Positions 1-8,238 of a stretch of 64,000 bases of DNA are shown here, piece after piece. This DNA comes from Parabacteroides sp. TM07-1AC (lineage in GTDB: Bacteria; Bacteroidota; Bacteroidia; Bacteroidales; Tannerellaceae), in assembly GCF_003480915.1 (NCBI RefSeq), contig NZ_QUKD01000011.1, positions 88,894 through 152,893 on the forward strand, read 5' to 3'. The notes beneath the pieces are model-generated. The model saw only the letters and a list, made by a program, of their open reading frames with translations, did no database searches and was not told the origin of the DNA. Position 1 is the stretch's first letter. Each line of letters opens with the position of its first letter. The position numbers and the translations under genes were made by a program.

Positions 1-264
1 TTATTATCACCGAGTTCCGGTGGTTGGAGTTTCCCGAAACCGAAAAAAGATGATGAGATGATCAAAACATTACCTTCAGTTCAGCTTTACAACATGAAGA
101 CCGATCCGGCAGAAAAAAATAATGTATATGCCGAACACCCTGAAGTAGTAAAAGAATTGAAAGACCTGATGATCAAATATGTGAAGGAGGGGCGCAGTAC
201 TCCGGGTGCTCCGCAGAAGAACGACGGACCGGAAGTCTGGAAGCAGTTGAGTTGGATGGAATAA
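1..264 (+). CDS. Sulfatase, C-terminal fragment (5' end outside window)
   Basis: Open from the first base of the window to TAA at 262-264 and partial at the 5' end; 87 residues are visible. The stretch VQLYNMKTDPAEKNNVY followed by a helical segment (HPEVVKELKDLM) and GRSTPG matches the C-terminal subdomain of S1 family arylsulfatases, where the product reports its fold just before the end. The catalytic half, with the formylglycine motif, lies outside the window, so substrate cannot be judged. It sits directly before two fucosidases and another sulfatase, which suggests desulfation of fucosylated host glycans. The family call rests on the C-terminal motif only. Confidence 0.8.
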   Translation, partial: LLSPSSGGWSFPKPKKDDEMIKTLPSVQLYNMKTDPAEKNNVYAEHPEVVKELKDLMIKYVKEGRSTPGAPQKNDGPEVWKQLSWME

Positions 265-290
265 GTTATAATAATCAGCGATAAGTATGT

Positions 291-326
291 ATCCCGGGTA
301 ACGTTTTTGTTATCCGGGATTTTTTA
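291..326 (+). terminator. Intrinsic terminator after sulfatase fragment
   Basis: A 12-bp stem (291-302 with 309-320, one mismatch) closes a 6-nt loop and is followed by TTTTTATAT. It lies 27 bp past the sulfatase stop codon and separates that gene from the GH29 gene. Confidence 0.8.
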
Positions 327-343
327 TATCCCTTTGGACTTTC

Positions 344-357
344 CGCAAACGTTTGCG
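344..357. promoter_or_regulatory. LacI-type operator-like palindrome upstream of GH29 gene
   Basis: CGCAAACGTTTGCG is a perfect 14-bp palindrome with a central ACGT, the form of LacI/PurR-family operators. It lies about 45 bp upstream of the candidate -7 box of the fucosidase gene. No LacI-family gene is present in the window, so the regulator is unknown; operator function is inferred from symmetry and position. Confidence 0.45.
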
Positions 358-399
358 TAGATTTTCCCTTAAATCTTTTTCTTGCAGCCGTTAATACTG

Positions 400-407
400 T
401 ATTTTTG
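400..407 (+). promoter_or_regulatory. Bacteroidetes -7 box for GH29 gene
   Basis: TATTTTTG fits TAnnTTTG and lies 55 bp before the ATG at 463. The best TTG upstream (382-384) is only 15 bp away, shorter than the usual 19-21 bp, so the -33 element is weak. Confidence 0.45.
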
Positions 408-462
408 AACATTTAAACGAAATAAATAAAGAACACTTATTAATTTCAAATCATAATAAGCC

Positions 463-2691
463 ATGAAAAAGTCTGTTTTTATTTTATTGGGGGCAGCGCT
501 CCTTTCCGTTCCGATACACGGGCAGGATAAAGGAATAGCTTTCCAAAACACGATCAAGATCGAACCCGGCGATAGCCATGAAGTGATTATTGAGAAGGCA
601 GCGCATGTCGTGCCGACTCCGAATCAGTTGGATGCTTTGCGGAATGAATTTATTGCTTTTATCCATTTTGGGCCGAATACGTTTACCCGGATGGAGTGGG
701 GGAACGGCATGGAAGATCCGAAGGTGTTCGATTTGAAGGAGTTGGATACCGATCAGTGGTGTGAAGCAATGAAAGCTGCCGGGATGAAGATGGTGATCAT
801 AACAGTGAAGCACCATGACGGGTTTGTCTTATGGCAGAGCCGTTATACGAAACACGGTATTATGTCGTCCGGCTTTGAAGGAGGCAAGGGAGATATCCTG
901 AAAGAACTGTCTGCTTCCTGTCAGAAATATGGGCTGAAACTGGGAGTTTATCTCTCTCCCGCCGACCTGTTCCAGATTGAAAGTCCGGACGGATTATACG
1001 GAAATCTGAGTAAATACACCAAGCGGACAATCCCTCGGGAAGTGCCCGGCAGACCATTTGCCAATAAGACAAAGTTTGAATTTGTGGTGGATGACTACAA
1101 CGAGTATTTCCTGAACCAACTGTTTGAAGTGCTGACCGAATACGGACCCATACACGAAGTTTGGTTTGACGGTGCCCACCCGAAACGGAAAGGCGGTCAG
1201 ACGTACAATTACCATGCCTGGAAAGAACTGATCCATACACTCGCTCCGAAAGCCGTTATTTTTGGTCGCGAAGGCGTTCGCTGGTGTGGAAACGAAGCCG
1301 GAGGAACCCGCCCGACAGAATGGAATGTTATTCCTTATCAGGCAAATCCGGATACGATGAGTCATTTTGCCGATATGACAGATCCGGTGCTCGGTGCCCG
1401 TGAAAAGTTATATGAGGGAAAATTCCTGCATTACCAGCAGGCAGAAACCAATACGTCCATCCGTGAAGGCTGGTTCTACCGCGATGATACGCACCAGAAA
1501 GTCAGAAGTGCCGATGACGTATTCGATATTTATGAACGTGCCGTCGGAGGTAACTCCACTTTCCTGTTGAATATTCCTCCCAACCGCGACGGTAAATTCT
1601 CGCCGGCGGATGTCAAAGCGTTGGTAGAGACTGGAAAACGTATTCGGGAAACTTACGGAACTGATCTGCTGAACGGCGCACAGGGACCGAAACAACTGCT
1701 CGACGGCAAGGAAGATACTTATTTATTACTGGACGATGCAAACAAGGAGTTTGTTATTACAACCCCTTCACCCGTTACAATAAACCGTATCATGTTGCAG
1801 GAAGCAGTTGCGACCTATAGTGAGCGGGTAGAGAAATTTGCTGTAGATGCCTGGATCGACGGAGCATGGAAAGAAATAACGGTTTCTACCAATATCGGTT
1901 ACAAACGTATCCTCCGCTTTCCGGAAGTGACGACCGGTAAACTTCGTTTCCGTTTGTTGGAATCTCGTCTGACACCAGCCCTCAGCCATGTTTCCGCCCA
2001 TTATTATACATCCCGTCCACCTCAGTTGAGTTTTAAACAGGATGTGAACGGACTGGTAACGATAGAACCTAAATTACAGGACTTTGGCTGGAATCCTCAT
2101 GGACAGAATGCGGCAGGAAACCTGAATGTCGGATATACTATTTATTATACGACTGACGGTACGGAGCCGGGTGCAACTTCCACTGAATATAAAGAACCGA
2201 TCCAAGTGAATCGTGGTGAGTTGAAAGCGGTCGCTATCCTGAAAGGTGAAAAAGGAGCTGTACACAGTGAACGTCTCGGACTTGCCAAGAAAGACTGGAA
2301 GCTGGTCGGAGCAAGCAGTGAAACTAAACGTCGCCCGGCAACAGCTGCCTTCGATGCTAAAGCGGAAACATACTGGCAATCGGAAGAAGGTACATTGCCT
2401 CTTTACCTGGCAGTCGACCTCGGTTCCCCACAGACTCTGAATGGCTTTGCCTATACACCTCAAACCCGAAACTCGGATGGTATGATGGCGAAAGGCGTTA
2501 TTAAGGTCAGCAACGACGGAAAAACCTGGAAAGAGGTGGAACGCTTCGAGTTCGGCAACCTGATCAATGACCCGAGCAAACGCTATCATTATTTCAAGAA
2601 ACCGGTATCTGCCCGTTATGTCCGTGTGGAAGCAACGGAAATAGCTGCAGGCGGTAAGGTGGTAGCCATTGCAGAATTTGACCTGCTCTGA
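463..2691 (+). CDS. GH29 alpha-L-fucosidase with C-terminal carbohydrate-binding region
   Basis: 742 residues. Hydrolyses terminal alpha-L-fucose from glycans, probably in the periplasm or at the surface: residues 1-20 form a type I signal peptide ending IHG-QDK. The GH29 barrel spans about 50-400, with HFGPNTFT, VKHHDGF (His117/118) and EVWFDGAHP, in which Asp236 is the expected nucleophile. About 535-610 contain a chitobiase-type beta-sandwich motif (YTIYYTTDGTEP), and the last 140 residues read as an F5/8 type C (discoidin/CBM32) module (VDLGSPQTLNGFAYTP, ARYVRVEA). It is followed 92 bp later by a GH95 fucosidase on the same strand. Regulation may involve the palindrome at 344-357. Linkage specificity cannot be read from the sequence. 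Confidence 0.93.
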   Translation: MKKSVFILLGAALLSVPIHGQDKGIAFQNTIKIEPGDSHEVIIEKAAHVVPTPNQLDALRNEFIAFIHFGPNTFTRMEWGNGMEDPKVFDLKELDTDQWCEAMKAAGMKMVIITVKHHDGFVLWQSRYTKHGIMSSGFEGGKGDILKELSASCQKYGLKLGVYLSPADLFQIESPDGLYGNLSKYTKRTIPREVPGRPFANKTKFEFVVDDYNEYFLNQLFEVLTEYGPIHEVWFDGAHPKRKGGQTYNYHAWKELIHTLAPKAVIFGREGVRWCGNEAGGTRPTEWNVIPYQANPDTMSHFADMTDPVLGAREKLYEGKFLHYQQAETNTSIREGWFYRDDTHQKVRSADDVFDIYERAVGGNSTFLLNIPPNRDGKFSPADVKALVETGKRIRETYGTDLLNGAQGPKQLLDGKEDTYLLLDDANKEFVITTPSPVTINRIMLQEAVATYSERVEKFAVDAWIDGAWKEITVSTNIGYKRILRFPEVTTGKLRFRLLESRLTPALSHVSAHYYTSRPPQLSFKQDVNGLVTIEPKLQDFGWNPHGQNAAGNLNVGYTIYYTTDGTEPGATSTEYKEPIQVNRGELKAVAILKGEKGAVHSERLGLAKKDWKLVGASSETKRRPATAAFDAKAETYWQSEEGTLPLYLAVDLGSPQTLNGFAYTPQTRNSDGMMAKGVIKVSNDGKTWKEVERFEFGNLINDPSKRYHYFKKPVSARYVRVEATEIAAGGKVVAIAEFDLL

Positions 2692-2711
2692 TTGAAAAAG
2701 ATAAAAAAACT

Positions 2712-2741
2712 TTTGATGTCTCCGGAAAACAATTACTTTTG
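2712..2741 (+). promoter_or_regulatory. Candidate promoter for GH95 gene inside a terminator hairpin
   Basis: TTTG at 2712-2715 and TACTTTTG (TAnnTTTG) at 2734-2741 are 18 bp apart, near the Bacteroidetes optimum, and lead to the ATG at 2784. The -7 box occupies the loop and right arm of the terminator-like hairpin at 2718-2753, so either reading, or both, may apply. Confidence 0.5.
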
Positions 2742-2764
2742 TCTTCCGGAGACATTGTTTTTTT
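2718..2764 (+). terminator. Terminator-like hairpin after GH29 gene
   Basis: A 13-bp stem with one mismatch (2718-2730 with 2741-2753) encloses a 10-nt loop and is followed by CATTGTTTTTTTATAA. It begins 27 bp past the GH29 stop codon. Confidence 0.6.
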
Positions 2765-2783
2765 ATAATCTAATTCTAAATCC

Positions 2784-5333
2784 ATGATTATGCGAGTATT
2801 ATCTTATTTTATGTGTTTGTTTCTACTCCTTGCGTGTGCGAAAACACCAAAGGAGAAACCATTAACTTTATGGTATGACAAACCGGCAGGAAACTGGAAC
2901 GAAGCGCTCCCTATCGGTAACGGCCATGCGGGTGCAATGGTGTTTGGAGGAGTCGATTCGGAACAATTGCAATTGAATGAAAATACCCTTTATAGCGGTG
3001 AACCTTCAGTGATTTTCAAAGATATAAAAGTTACTCCGGAGATGTTTGACAAAGTGGTCGGACTGATGCGGAAAGAAAGATACAAAGAAGCAACCGATCT
3101 GGTATGTAAAAACTGGTTGGGACGTTTGCATCAGTATTATCAACCATTTGCTGATCTTCATATTCAGAATAACAAAACCGGGGAAGTCAGTGAATACAAA
3201 CGTGATTTGAATATATCGGATGCAATAGCAAGCACGAAATATGTTCAGAACGGCATTCGTTATGAACGTGAGGTTTTTGCTTCGAACCCGGAAAATGTGA
3301 TTGTCGTTTGCCTGAAAAGCGATAATCCGGAAGGAATCGATATTACGCTTGATTTTACATCGGAGCATCCTACTGCCGTGCAGAAAAGTAAAGACGATCG
3401 TCTGATTGTGCAGGGAAAAGCTCCCGGCTATGTGGAACGCCGTACTTTTGAACAGATGGAAAATTGGGGCGACCAGCACAAGCATCCTGAATTGTATGAT
3501 GAAAAAGGTAACCGGAAATTCGATAAACGTGTATTATACGGAGATGAGATAGATAATAAAGGAATGTTGTTTGAAGCACAGCTCAAACCAATATTGCCTT
3601 CAGGGGGAACCTGCGAAATCACCGATTCAGGCATACATATCAGTCAAACAGACGAAGTGTATTTTGTCATGAGTCTGGCTACGAGCTATAACGGATATGA
3701 TAAAAGTCCCAGCCTGGAAGGTGTAGATCCGGCTGCAAAAGCCGCTGCTATCCTCGATAAGGCAACTGCATATACTTATAAAGAACTAAAGAAGAGACAT
3801 CTTACTGATTACCGTAATCTGTTCGATCGTGTAAAACTCGATCTGAAATCAGATCCGGAGCAACTGGCTTTGCCTACCGACGAACGGATAATCCGTTTTG
3901 ATGAGAAAGCGGATCCGGCTTTGGCTGCCCTATTGTTCCAGTACGGACGTTATCTGATGATCAGCGGCTCACGTCCGGGCGGTCAGCCGTTAAATTTACA
4001 GGGAATCTGGAATAAAGAGATCGTTCCACCCTGGAACTGTGGCTATACGCAGAATATCAATCTCGAAATGAACTACTGGATGGCAGAGACCGCAAACTTA
4101 CCGGAATGCCAGGAACCTCTTTTCAAAATGATAAAGGAATTATCTGAAACCGGCGCTGAAACTGCCCGTAATATGTACGGTAGACGGGGTTGGGTCGCTC
4201 ATCATAACACATCTCTTTGGCGTGAATCAGTTCCGAACGATAATGTCCCTTCCGCTTCTTTTTGGCCGATGGTACAGGGATGGCTTTGCAGTCATTTATG
4301 GGAACATTACCTTTATTCGGGTGACAAAGAGTTTTTGAAGAATACGGCTTATCCTCTTACTAAAGGGGCTGCCGAATTTTATGCCGACTGGCTGATCGAC
4401 GATGGCGAAGGACATCTGGTTACTCCTGTCGGTGTTTCTCCGGAGAATTGGTTTGTAACGCCCGACGGAGAAACAACCGCTTTGAGCATGGGACCGACAA
4501 TGGATATGGCGATCATACGTGAAACATTTGAACGTACGATCAAAATGTCTGAAATGTTTGGGGTGGATACGGAATTGAGGGCTGAACTTGAAAGTAAATT
4601 AGCCCGATTGCTTCCTTATCAGATTGGTAGCCGGGGACAATTGCAGGAATGGATGTATGATTTTAAGGAGCAAGATCCGCAACACCGTCATCTGTCTCAT
4701 TTGTACGGATTCTATCCCGGCGATCAAATCACTCCCGACGGAACTCCAGAGCTGTTTAAAGCTGTAGAACAGACCTTGAATTTGCGAGGTGATGCTGCTA
4801 CCGGCTGGTCGATGGGATGGAAGATCAATTGCTGGGCACGTTTGCTGGACGGTAATCATGCGTATACGATCATTAAGAATTTATTTAATCCGGTTCAGTT
4901 CGGACCGAAGAAAAGAAATGGCGGTGGTTTATATAGTAACATGCTGGATGCCTGTCCTCCTTTCCAGATCGACGGAAACTTCGGCTATGCGGCAGGTGTT
5001 GTCGAAATGCTGCTGCAAAGCCATGCCGGTTTCGTACAGCTGTTGCCTGCCCTCCCGGATGTATGGAGCGAAGGGACCGTATCGGGTCTGAAAGCACGTG
5101 GTAATTTTGAAGTAGCCATGAACTGGAAACAAGGTCGTTTGTCGGAAGCGACAATCCTTTCCGGAAGCGGTAACGAGTGCCGGTTGAGAACTTCGGTTCC
5201 TGTCACGGTCAAAGAGGGCGGTAAAGAGGTTGCAACTTCTTCTCCGGTTACTTCCAACGGGAAAGAATACTTCGAAACAACCTTTGCTACGGTTGCCGGA
5301 AATAGCTACCGGGTGAATCCGGTTACTCCTTGA
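2784..5333 (+). CDS. GH95 alpha-1,2-L-fucosidase, lipoprotein
   Basis: 849 residues. Inverting alpha-L-fucosidase/galactosidase family acting on Fuc-alpha1,2-Gal ends of mucin and milk glycans. A lipobox (LLLAC, Cys18) predicts membrane anchoring. The N-terminal domain carries the GH95 signature WNEALPIGNGHAGAMVFGG. The catalytic helical barrel has YTQNINLEMNYW (Asn424/Asn426), SPEN with Glu554 (candidate acid) and QIDGNFG with Asp730, matching the Asn/Glu/Asp set of bifidobacterial AfcA. The C-terminal beta domain ends at VNPVTP. Length is typical. A second in-frame ATG at 2790 is an equally possible start. With the GH29 and sulfatase neighbours it forms a desulfating/defucosylating set. Confidence 0.93.
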   Translation: MIMRVLSYFMCLFLLLACAKTPKEKPLTLWYDKPAGNWNEALPIGNGHAGAMVFGGVDSEQLQLNENTLYSGEPSVIFKDIKVTPEMFDKVVGLMRKERYKEATDLVCKNWLGRLHQYYQPFADLHIQNNKTGEVSEYKRDLNISDAIASTKYVQNGIRYEREVFASNPENVIVVCLKSDNPEGIDITLDFTSEHPTAVQKSKDDRLIVQGKAPGYVERRTFEQMENWGDQHKHPELYDEKGNRKFDKRVLYGDEIDNKGMLFEAQLKPILPSGGTCEITDSGIHISQTDEVYFVMSLATSYNGYDKSPSLEGVDPAAKAAAILDKATAYTYKELKKRHLTDYRNLFDRVKLDLKSDPEQLALPTDERIIRFDEKADPALAALLFQYGRYLMISGSRPGGQPLNLQGIWNKEIVPPWNCGYTQNINLEMNYWMAETANLPECQEPLFKMIKELSETGAETARNMYGRRGWVAHHNTSLWRESVPNDNVPSASFWPMVQGWLCSHLWEHYLYSGDKEFLKNTAYPLTKGAAEFYADWLIDDGEGHLVTPVGVSPENWFVTPDGETTALSMGPTMDMAIIRETFERTIKMSEMFGVDTELRAELESKLARLLPYQIGSRGQLQEWMYDFKEQDPQHRHLSHLYGFYPGDQITPDGTPELFKAVEQTLNLRGDAATGWSMGWKINCWARLLDGNHAYTIIKNLFNPVQFGPKKRNGGGLYSNMLDACPPFQIDGNFGYAAGVVEMLLQSHAGFVQLLPALPDVWSEGTVSGLKARGNFEVAMNWKQGRLSEATILSGSGNECRLRTSVPVTVKEGGKEVATSSPVTSNGKEYFETTFATVAGNSYRVNPVTP

Positions 5334-5408
5334 GACAGTCGGCAAGATCCTGGGGGACGCATTTTTTACCAATGCCTGCATGGGCATGAACTGCTTGCAA
5401 GATAAAAA

Positions 5409-5476
5409 GTGTTTCACCCTAGTGAAACAGTTGTTTCATCTAGGAGAAACACTTGTTTCATTGGGATGAAACACTT
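5409..5476. repeat. Array A: three palindromes at exact 22-bp period
   Basis: Palindromic cores start at 5411, 5433 and 5455, exactly 22 bp apart. The first (GTTTCAC, 4 nt, GTGAAAC) and third (GTTTCAT, 4 nt, ATGAAAC) are perfect; the second is GTTTC...GAAAC. It lies in the 209-bp gap between the GH95 stop and the sulfatase start. Arrays B (43.7 kb) and C (63.1 kb) have the same period with other cores. Confidence 0.85.
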
Positions 5477-5542
5477 TCAGCAATGCTATTCCCGTAAAGA
5501 ATAATCAGGTGATAAAAAAGCAAATTAATAAACAAAATTTTT

Positions 5543-6988
5543 ATGAATAAGAAATTAACCTTATTAAGTACTGCCATGCTGTCGGTAACGAGTTTGCTGG
5601 CCGCAGACAAAAATCCGAACGTTATCCTTATATTGGCTGACGATATGCGTGGTTCTGCCATGAATTTCCTGGGTGTGGAAGAGGTACATACACCGAATCT
5701 GGATAAGCTGGCTGCTGAAAGTACCGTCTTTTCCAATGCTCATATTATGGGTGGAACTTCCGGCGCTGTCAGTATGCCGAGCCGTGCCATGCTGATGACG
5801 GGTAAATATCTGTATACGCTGGAAAAGCAGGGTGCGACTGTGCCCGATGATCATACATTGATTGGCGAGGCTTTGCAACAGGCGGGATATAACGCTTTCC
5901 ATACCGGTAAATGGCATAACGGATATGCGGCAATGAACCGTTGTTTCAATGATGCAAAAGGCATTTATTTCGGTGGAATGTATGACCACTGGAATGTCCC
6001 CCTCTACGATTACAACGCGGATGGCAATTATGGCAAGAAACGTCCGGTCGTTAAGAATTGGGGAAAGAGCAATGAGGTGACTTATGAAGTGGGGGAATAT
6101 ATGTATTCCGGTAAGCATTCGGTGGATATCTTTACGGAAGATGCCGTCGAATATATTGAAAAGCAAAAAGATGCCGGCAAGCCGTTCTTCCTTTCCGTAG
6201 CCTATATGTCACCGCACGATCCGCGTACGATGCCCGACGAATATATGCGTCAGTACGACCGGGATAATATCCAGTTGCCTCCGAACTATATGGATAAGCA
6301 TCCGTTCGACAACGGCGAGCTGGTGATCCGCGACGAGGTGTTGGCTGCCATTCCGCGTGTGCCGGACGAAATTAAAAAGCATATCACGGAATACTATGCG
6401 ATGATTACGCATGTAGACCGTCGTGTAGGCGATATCATCAAGGCTTTGAAAGAAACCGGCGAATACGAAAATACGATCATTATCTTTGCCGGCGATAACG
6501 GGTTGGCTGTCGGACAACACGGTCTGATGGGAAAACAAAACGTGTACGAACATAGCGTGCGTATCCCTTTGATGATCAAGAGTGCGGGAAGTAATACCCA
6601 GGGAAAGATCAGCGATAAGCTTTGTTATCTGATCGATGTTTTCCCGACCGTGTGCGAGATGGTCGGTACGGATATTCCTTCTTCGGTGGACGGTGTGAGC
6701 CTTGTTCCTGCGATAAATGAGGATAAGCCGGTGCGGGATTACCTGTATTACAGTTATATGGACAACCAGCGTGCCGTATCCGACGGTGAATGGAAGTTGT
6801 GCGAATATAATGTAAAAGGCGTACGTACGACCCAGTTGTTCAACCTGAAGAACGATCCCTGGGAGATGAATAATTTGGCAGGAGAGAAAAAATACGGCAA
6901 GATCATCCAAAAACTGCGTAAGCAAATGTCTTTGGAGCAAGTAGAAACGAAAGACAATTCGGCTTTTTGGAACGGATTTGTATTCTAA
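5543..6988 (+). CDS. S1 family sulfatase, Ser-type active site
   Basis: 481 residues. Hydrolyses sulfate esters, likely on host glycans, in the periplasm: the signal peptide covers about residues 1-20 (SLLAA). Metal-binding motif ILADDMRG lies near 30-37. The maturation motif is SMPSR with Ser77 at the position converted to formylglycine, so activation would need an anSME radical-SAM enzyme, as in Bacteroides sulfatases. HTGKWH and GDNGLAVGQHGLMGKQ are further active-site motifs, and QLFNLKNDPWEMNNL marks the C-terminal subdomain. It follows the GH95 gene after 209 bp that contain array A. No clear TAnnTTTG box precedes it, so it may be co-transcribed with the fucosidases. Confidence 0.93.
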   Translation: MNKKLTLLSTAMLSVTSLLAADKNPNVILILADDMRGSAMNFLGVEEVHTPNLDKLAAESTVFSNAHIMGGTSGAVSMPSRAMLMTGKYLYTLEKQGATVPDDHTLIGEALQQAGYNAFHTGKWHNGYAAMNRCFNDAKGIYFGGMYDHWNVPLYDYNADGNYGKKRPVVKNWGKSNEVTYEVGEYMYSGKHSVDIFTEDAVEYIEKQKDAGKPFFLSVAYMSPHDPRTMPDEYMRQYDRDNIQLPPNYMDKHPFDNGELVIRDEVLAAIPRVPDEIKKHITEYYAMITHVDRRVGDIIKALKETGEYENTIIIFAGDNGLAVGQHGLMGKQNVYEHSVRIPLMIKSAGSNTQGKISDKLCYLIDVFPTVCEMVGTDIPSSVDGVSLVPAINEDKPVRDYLYYSYMDNQRAVSDGEWKLCEYNVKGVRTTQLFNLKNDPWEMNNLAGEKKYGKIIQKLRKQMSLEQVETKDNSAFWNGFVF

Positions 6989-6994
6989 AATTAC

Positions 6995-7002
6995 TATCTT
7001 TG
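6995..7002 (+). promoter_or_regulatory. -7 box for trpS
   Basis: TATCTTTG fits TAnnTTTG and lies 32 bp before the ATG at 7034. It supports that start over the in-frame TTG at 7010, which would lie at about the transcription start. Confidence 0.5.
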
Positions 7003-7033
7003 CGACTGTTTGAATAAAATAAAGAATTTAGAA

Positions 7034-8089
7034 ATGGAAACAGTAGTAAGTGGCATCAGGCCAACAGGTAATTTGCATCTGGGGAATTACTTCGGAGCAG
7101 TAAAGAGTTTTCTGCAAATGCAGAATGAGTATAATTGCTTTTTCTTTATTGCAGACTGGCACTCCTTGACTACGCATCCGCGTCCGGCAAACATCCGCGA
7201 AAGTGCAAAGACGATTTTGGCTGAGTATCTGGCTTGCGGCATCGATCCGGAGAAGGCTACCATCTATATACAGAGTGACGTTCGCGAAGTGGCCGAACTG
7301 TATCTCTACCTCAATATGAATGCCGGTATCGGTGAATTGATGCGTACGACTTCATTCAAGGATAAAGCGCGTCAACAACTGCATATCGACCGTGTGAATA
7401 CCGAAGAAGGTGACGTTGAACGGGAAATTTTTAATGAAGGAAACAAACATAGCGTGAATGCCGGTTTGCTGACTTATCCGACGTTGATGGCTGCCGATAT
7501 CATTATCCACAAGGCTCTGAAAGTGCCGGTAGGAAAAGACCAGGAACAGAATATGGAGATGGCGCGTCGTTTCGCCCGTCGCTTCAATTCGACCTATGAA
7601 GTGGATTTCTTTCCGGAACCTGCTTCTTTCCACCTGACAGAGAAGGCTGTAAAAGTGCCGGGTCTGGATGGTTCGGGTAAGATGGGTAAGAGTGAAGGGA
7701 ATGCGATCTACCTGATCGACGATGAGAAAGCGATCAAGAAAAAGGTAATGAAAGCGGTAACCGATGCCGGTCCTACGGAACCGAACAGCGTGAAGCCGGA
7801 ACCGATCGCCAACCTGTTCGCCATGATGGATATCGTATCGACAAAAGATACATACGATTACTTCAACGAAAAGTACAATACTTGTGAAATCCGTTACGGC
7901 GATATGAAAAAGCAGTTAGCCGAAGACATCAACAATTTCTGCGCCCCGATCCGTGAACGTATCCTGGATATTCGTGCCAACGAAGAGTACATGGAGAAGG
8001 TAGCCCGTATGGGAGCTGAAAAAGCCAGCGCCAGCGCAGCCAAAACTTTGGCAGAAGTGCGTGAGATTATCGGTTTCCGTCCGTATTGA
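7034..8089 (+). CDS. trpS: Tryptophanyl-tRNA synthetase
   Basis: 351 residues from ATG 7034. Class Ic synthetase that charges tRNA-Trp in the cytoplasm. The HIGH-like motif is PTGNLHLGNYFGA (from Pro9), the KMSKS loop is KMGKS (216-220), and PTLMAADI and GKDQEQNMEMAR, typical of bacterial TrpRS, are present. Length is normal. I chose ATG 7034 because a TTG at 7010 overlaps the predicted transcription start and TrpRS proteins begin close to the VSGIRPTG strand. A strong terminator follows, so this is a single-gene unit. The housekeeping gene is unrelated to its neighbours. Confidence 0.97.
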   Translation: METVVSGIRPTGNLHLGNYFGAVKSFLQMQNEYNCFFFIADWHSLTTHPRPANIRESAKTILAEYLACGIDPEKATIYIQSDVREVAELYLYLNMNAGIGELMRTTSFKDKARQQLHIDRVNTEEGDVEREIFNEGNKHSVNAGLLTYPTLMAADIIIHKALKVPVGKDQEQNMEMARRFARRFNSTYEVDFFPEPASFHLTEKAVKVPGLDGSGKMGKSEGNAIYLIDDEKAIKKKVMKAVTDAGPTEPNSVKPEPIANLFAMMDIVSTKDTYDYFNEKYNTCEIRYGDMKKQLAEDINNFCAPIRERILDIRANEEYMEKVARMGAEKASASAAKTLAEVREIIGFRPY

Positions 8090-8111
8090 TATTGTTTACA
8101 GAAAGATAGAA

Positions 8112-8150
8112 AAAGAGGTCGTTTCGAAAGGGACGACCTCTTTCTTTTTA
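8112..8150 (+). terminator. Intrinsic terminator of trpS
   Basis: A perfect 11-bp stem (8112-8122 with 8133-8143) with a 10-nt loop is followed by CTTTTTATT. It starts 22 bp after the trpS stop. Confidence 0.9.
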
Positions 8151-8238
8151 TTAAATATGTGATAAAGAAGTTGAATTTTTATCTGATTGTCGGGAAAACT
8201 GCTTTACTTTGCGGGGAATAGTTACAGATAACAAACGT

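Noticed and set aside
5409..5476. Arrays A-C as CRISPR arrays
   Set aside because: Units are 21-22 bp in all, palindromic, with only 4-11 nt between cores, and no cas gene is present.
6209..6940. 243-codon open frame antisense to the Ser-type sulfatase
   Set aside because: Opposite strand of a clear sulfatase; no motif and no promoter.
7010..7033. TTG at 7010 as trpS start
   Set aside because: It falls at the predicted transcription start and adds eight residues not expected in TrpRS; ATG 7034 is better.
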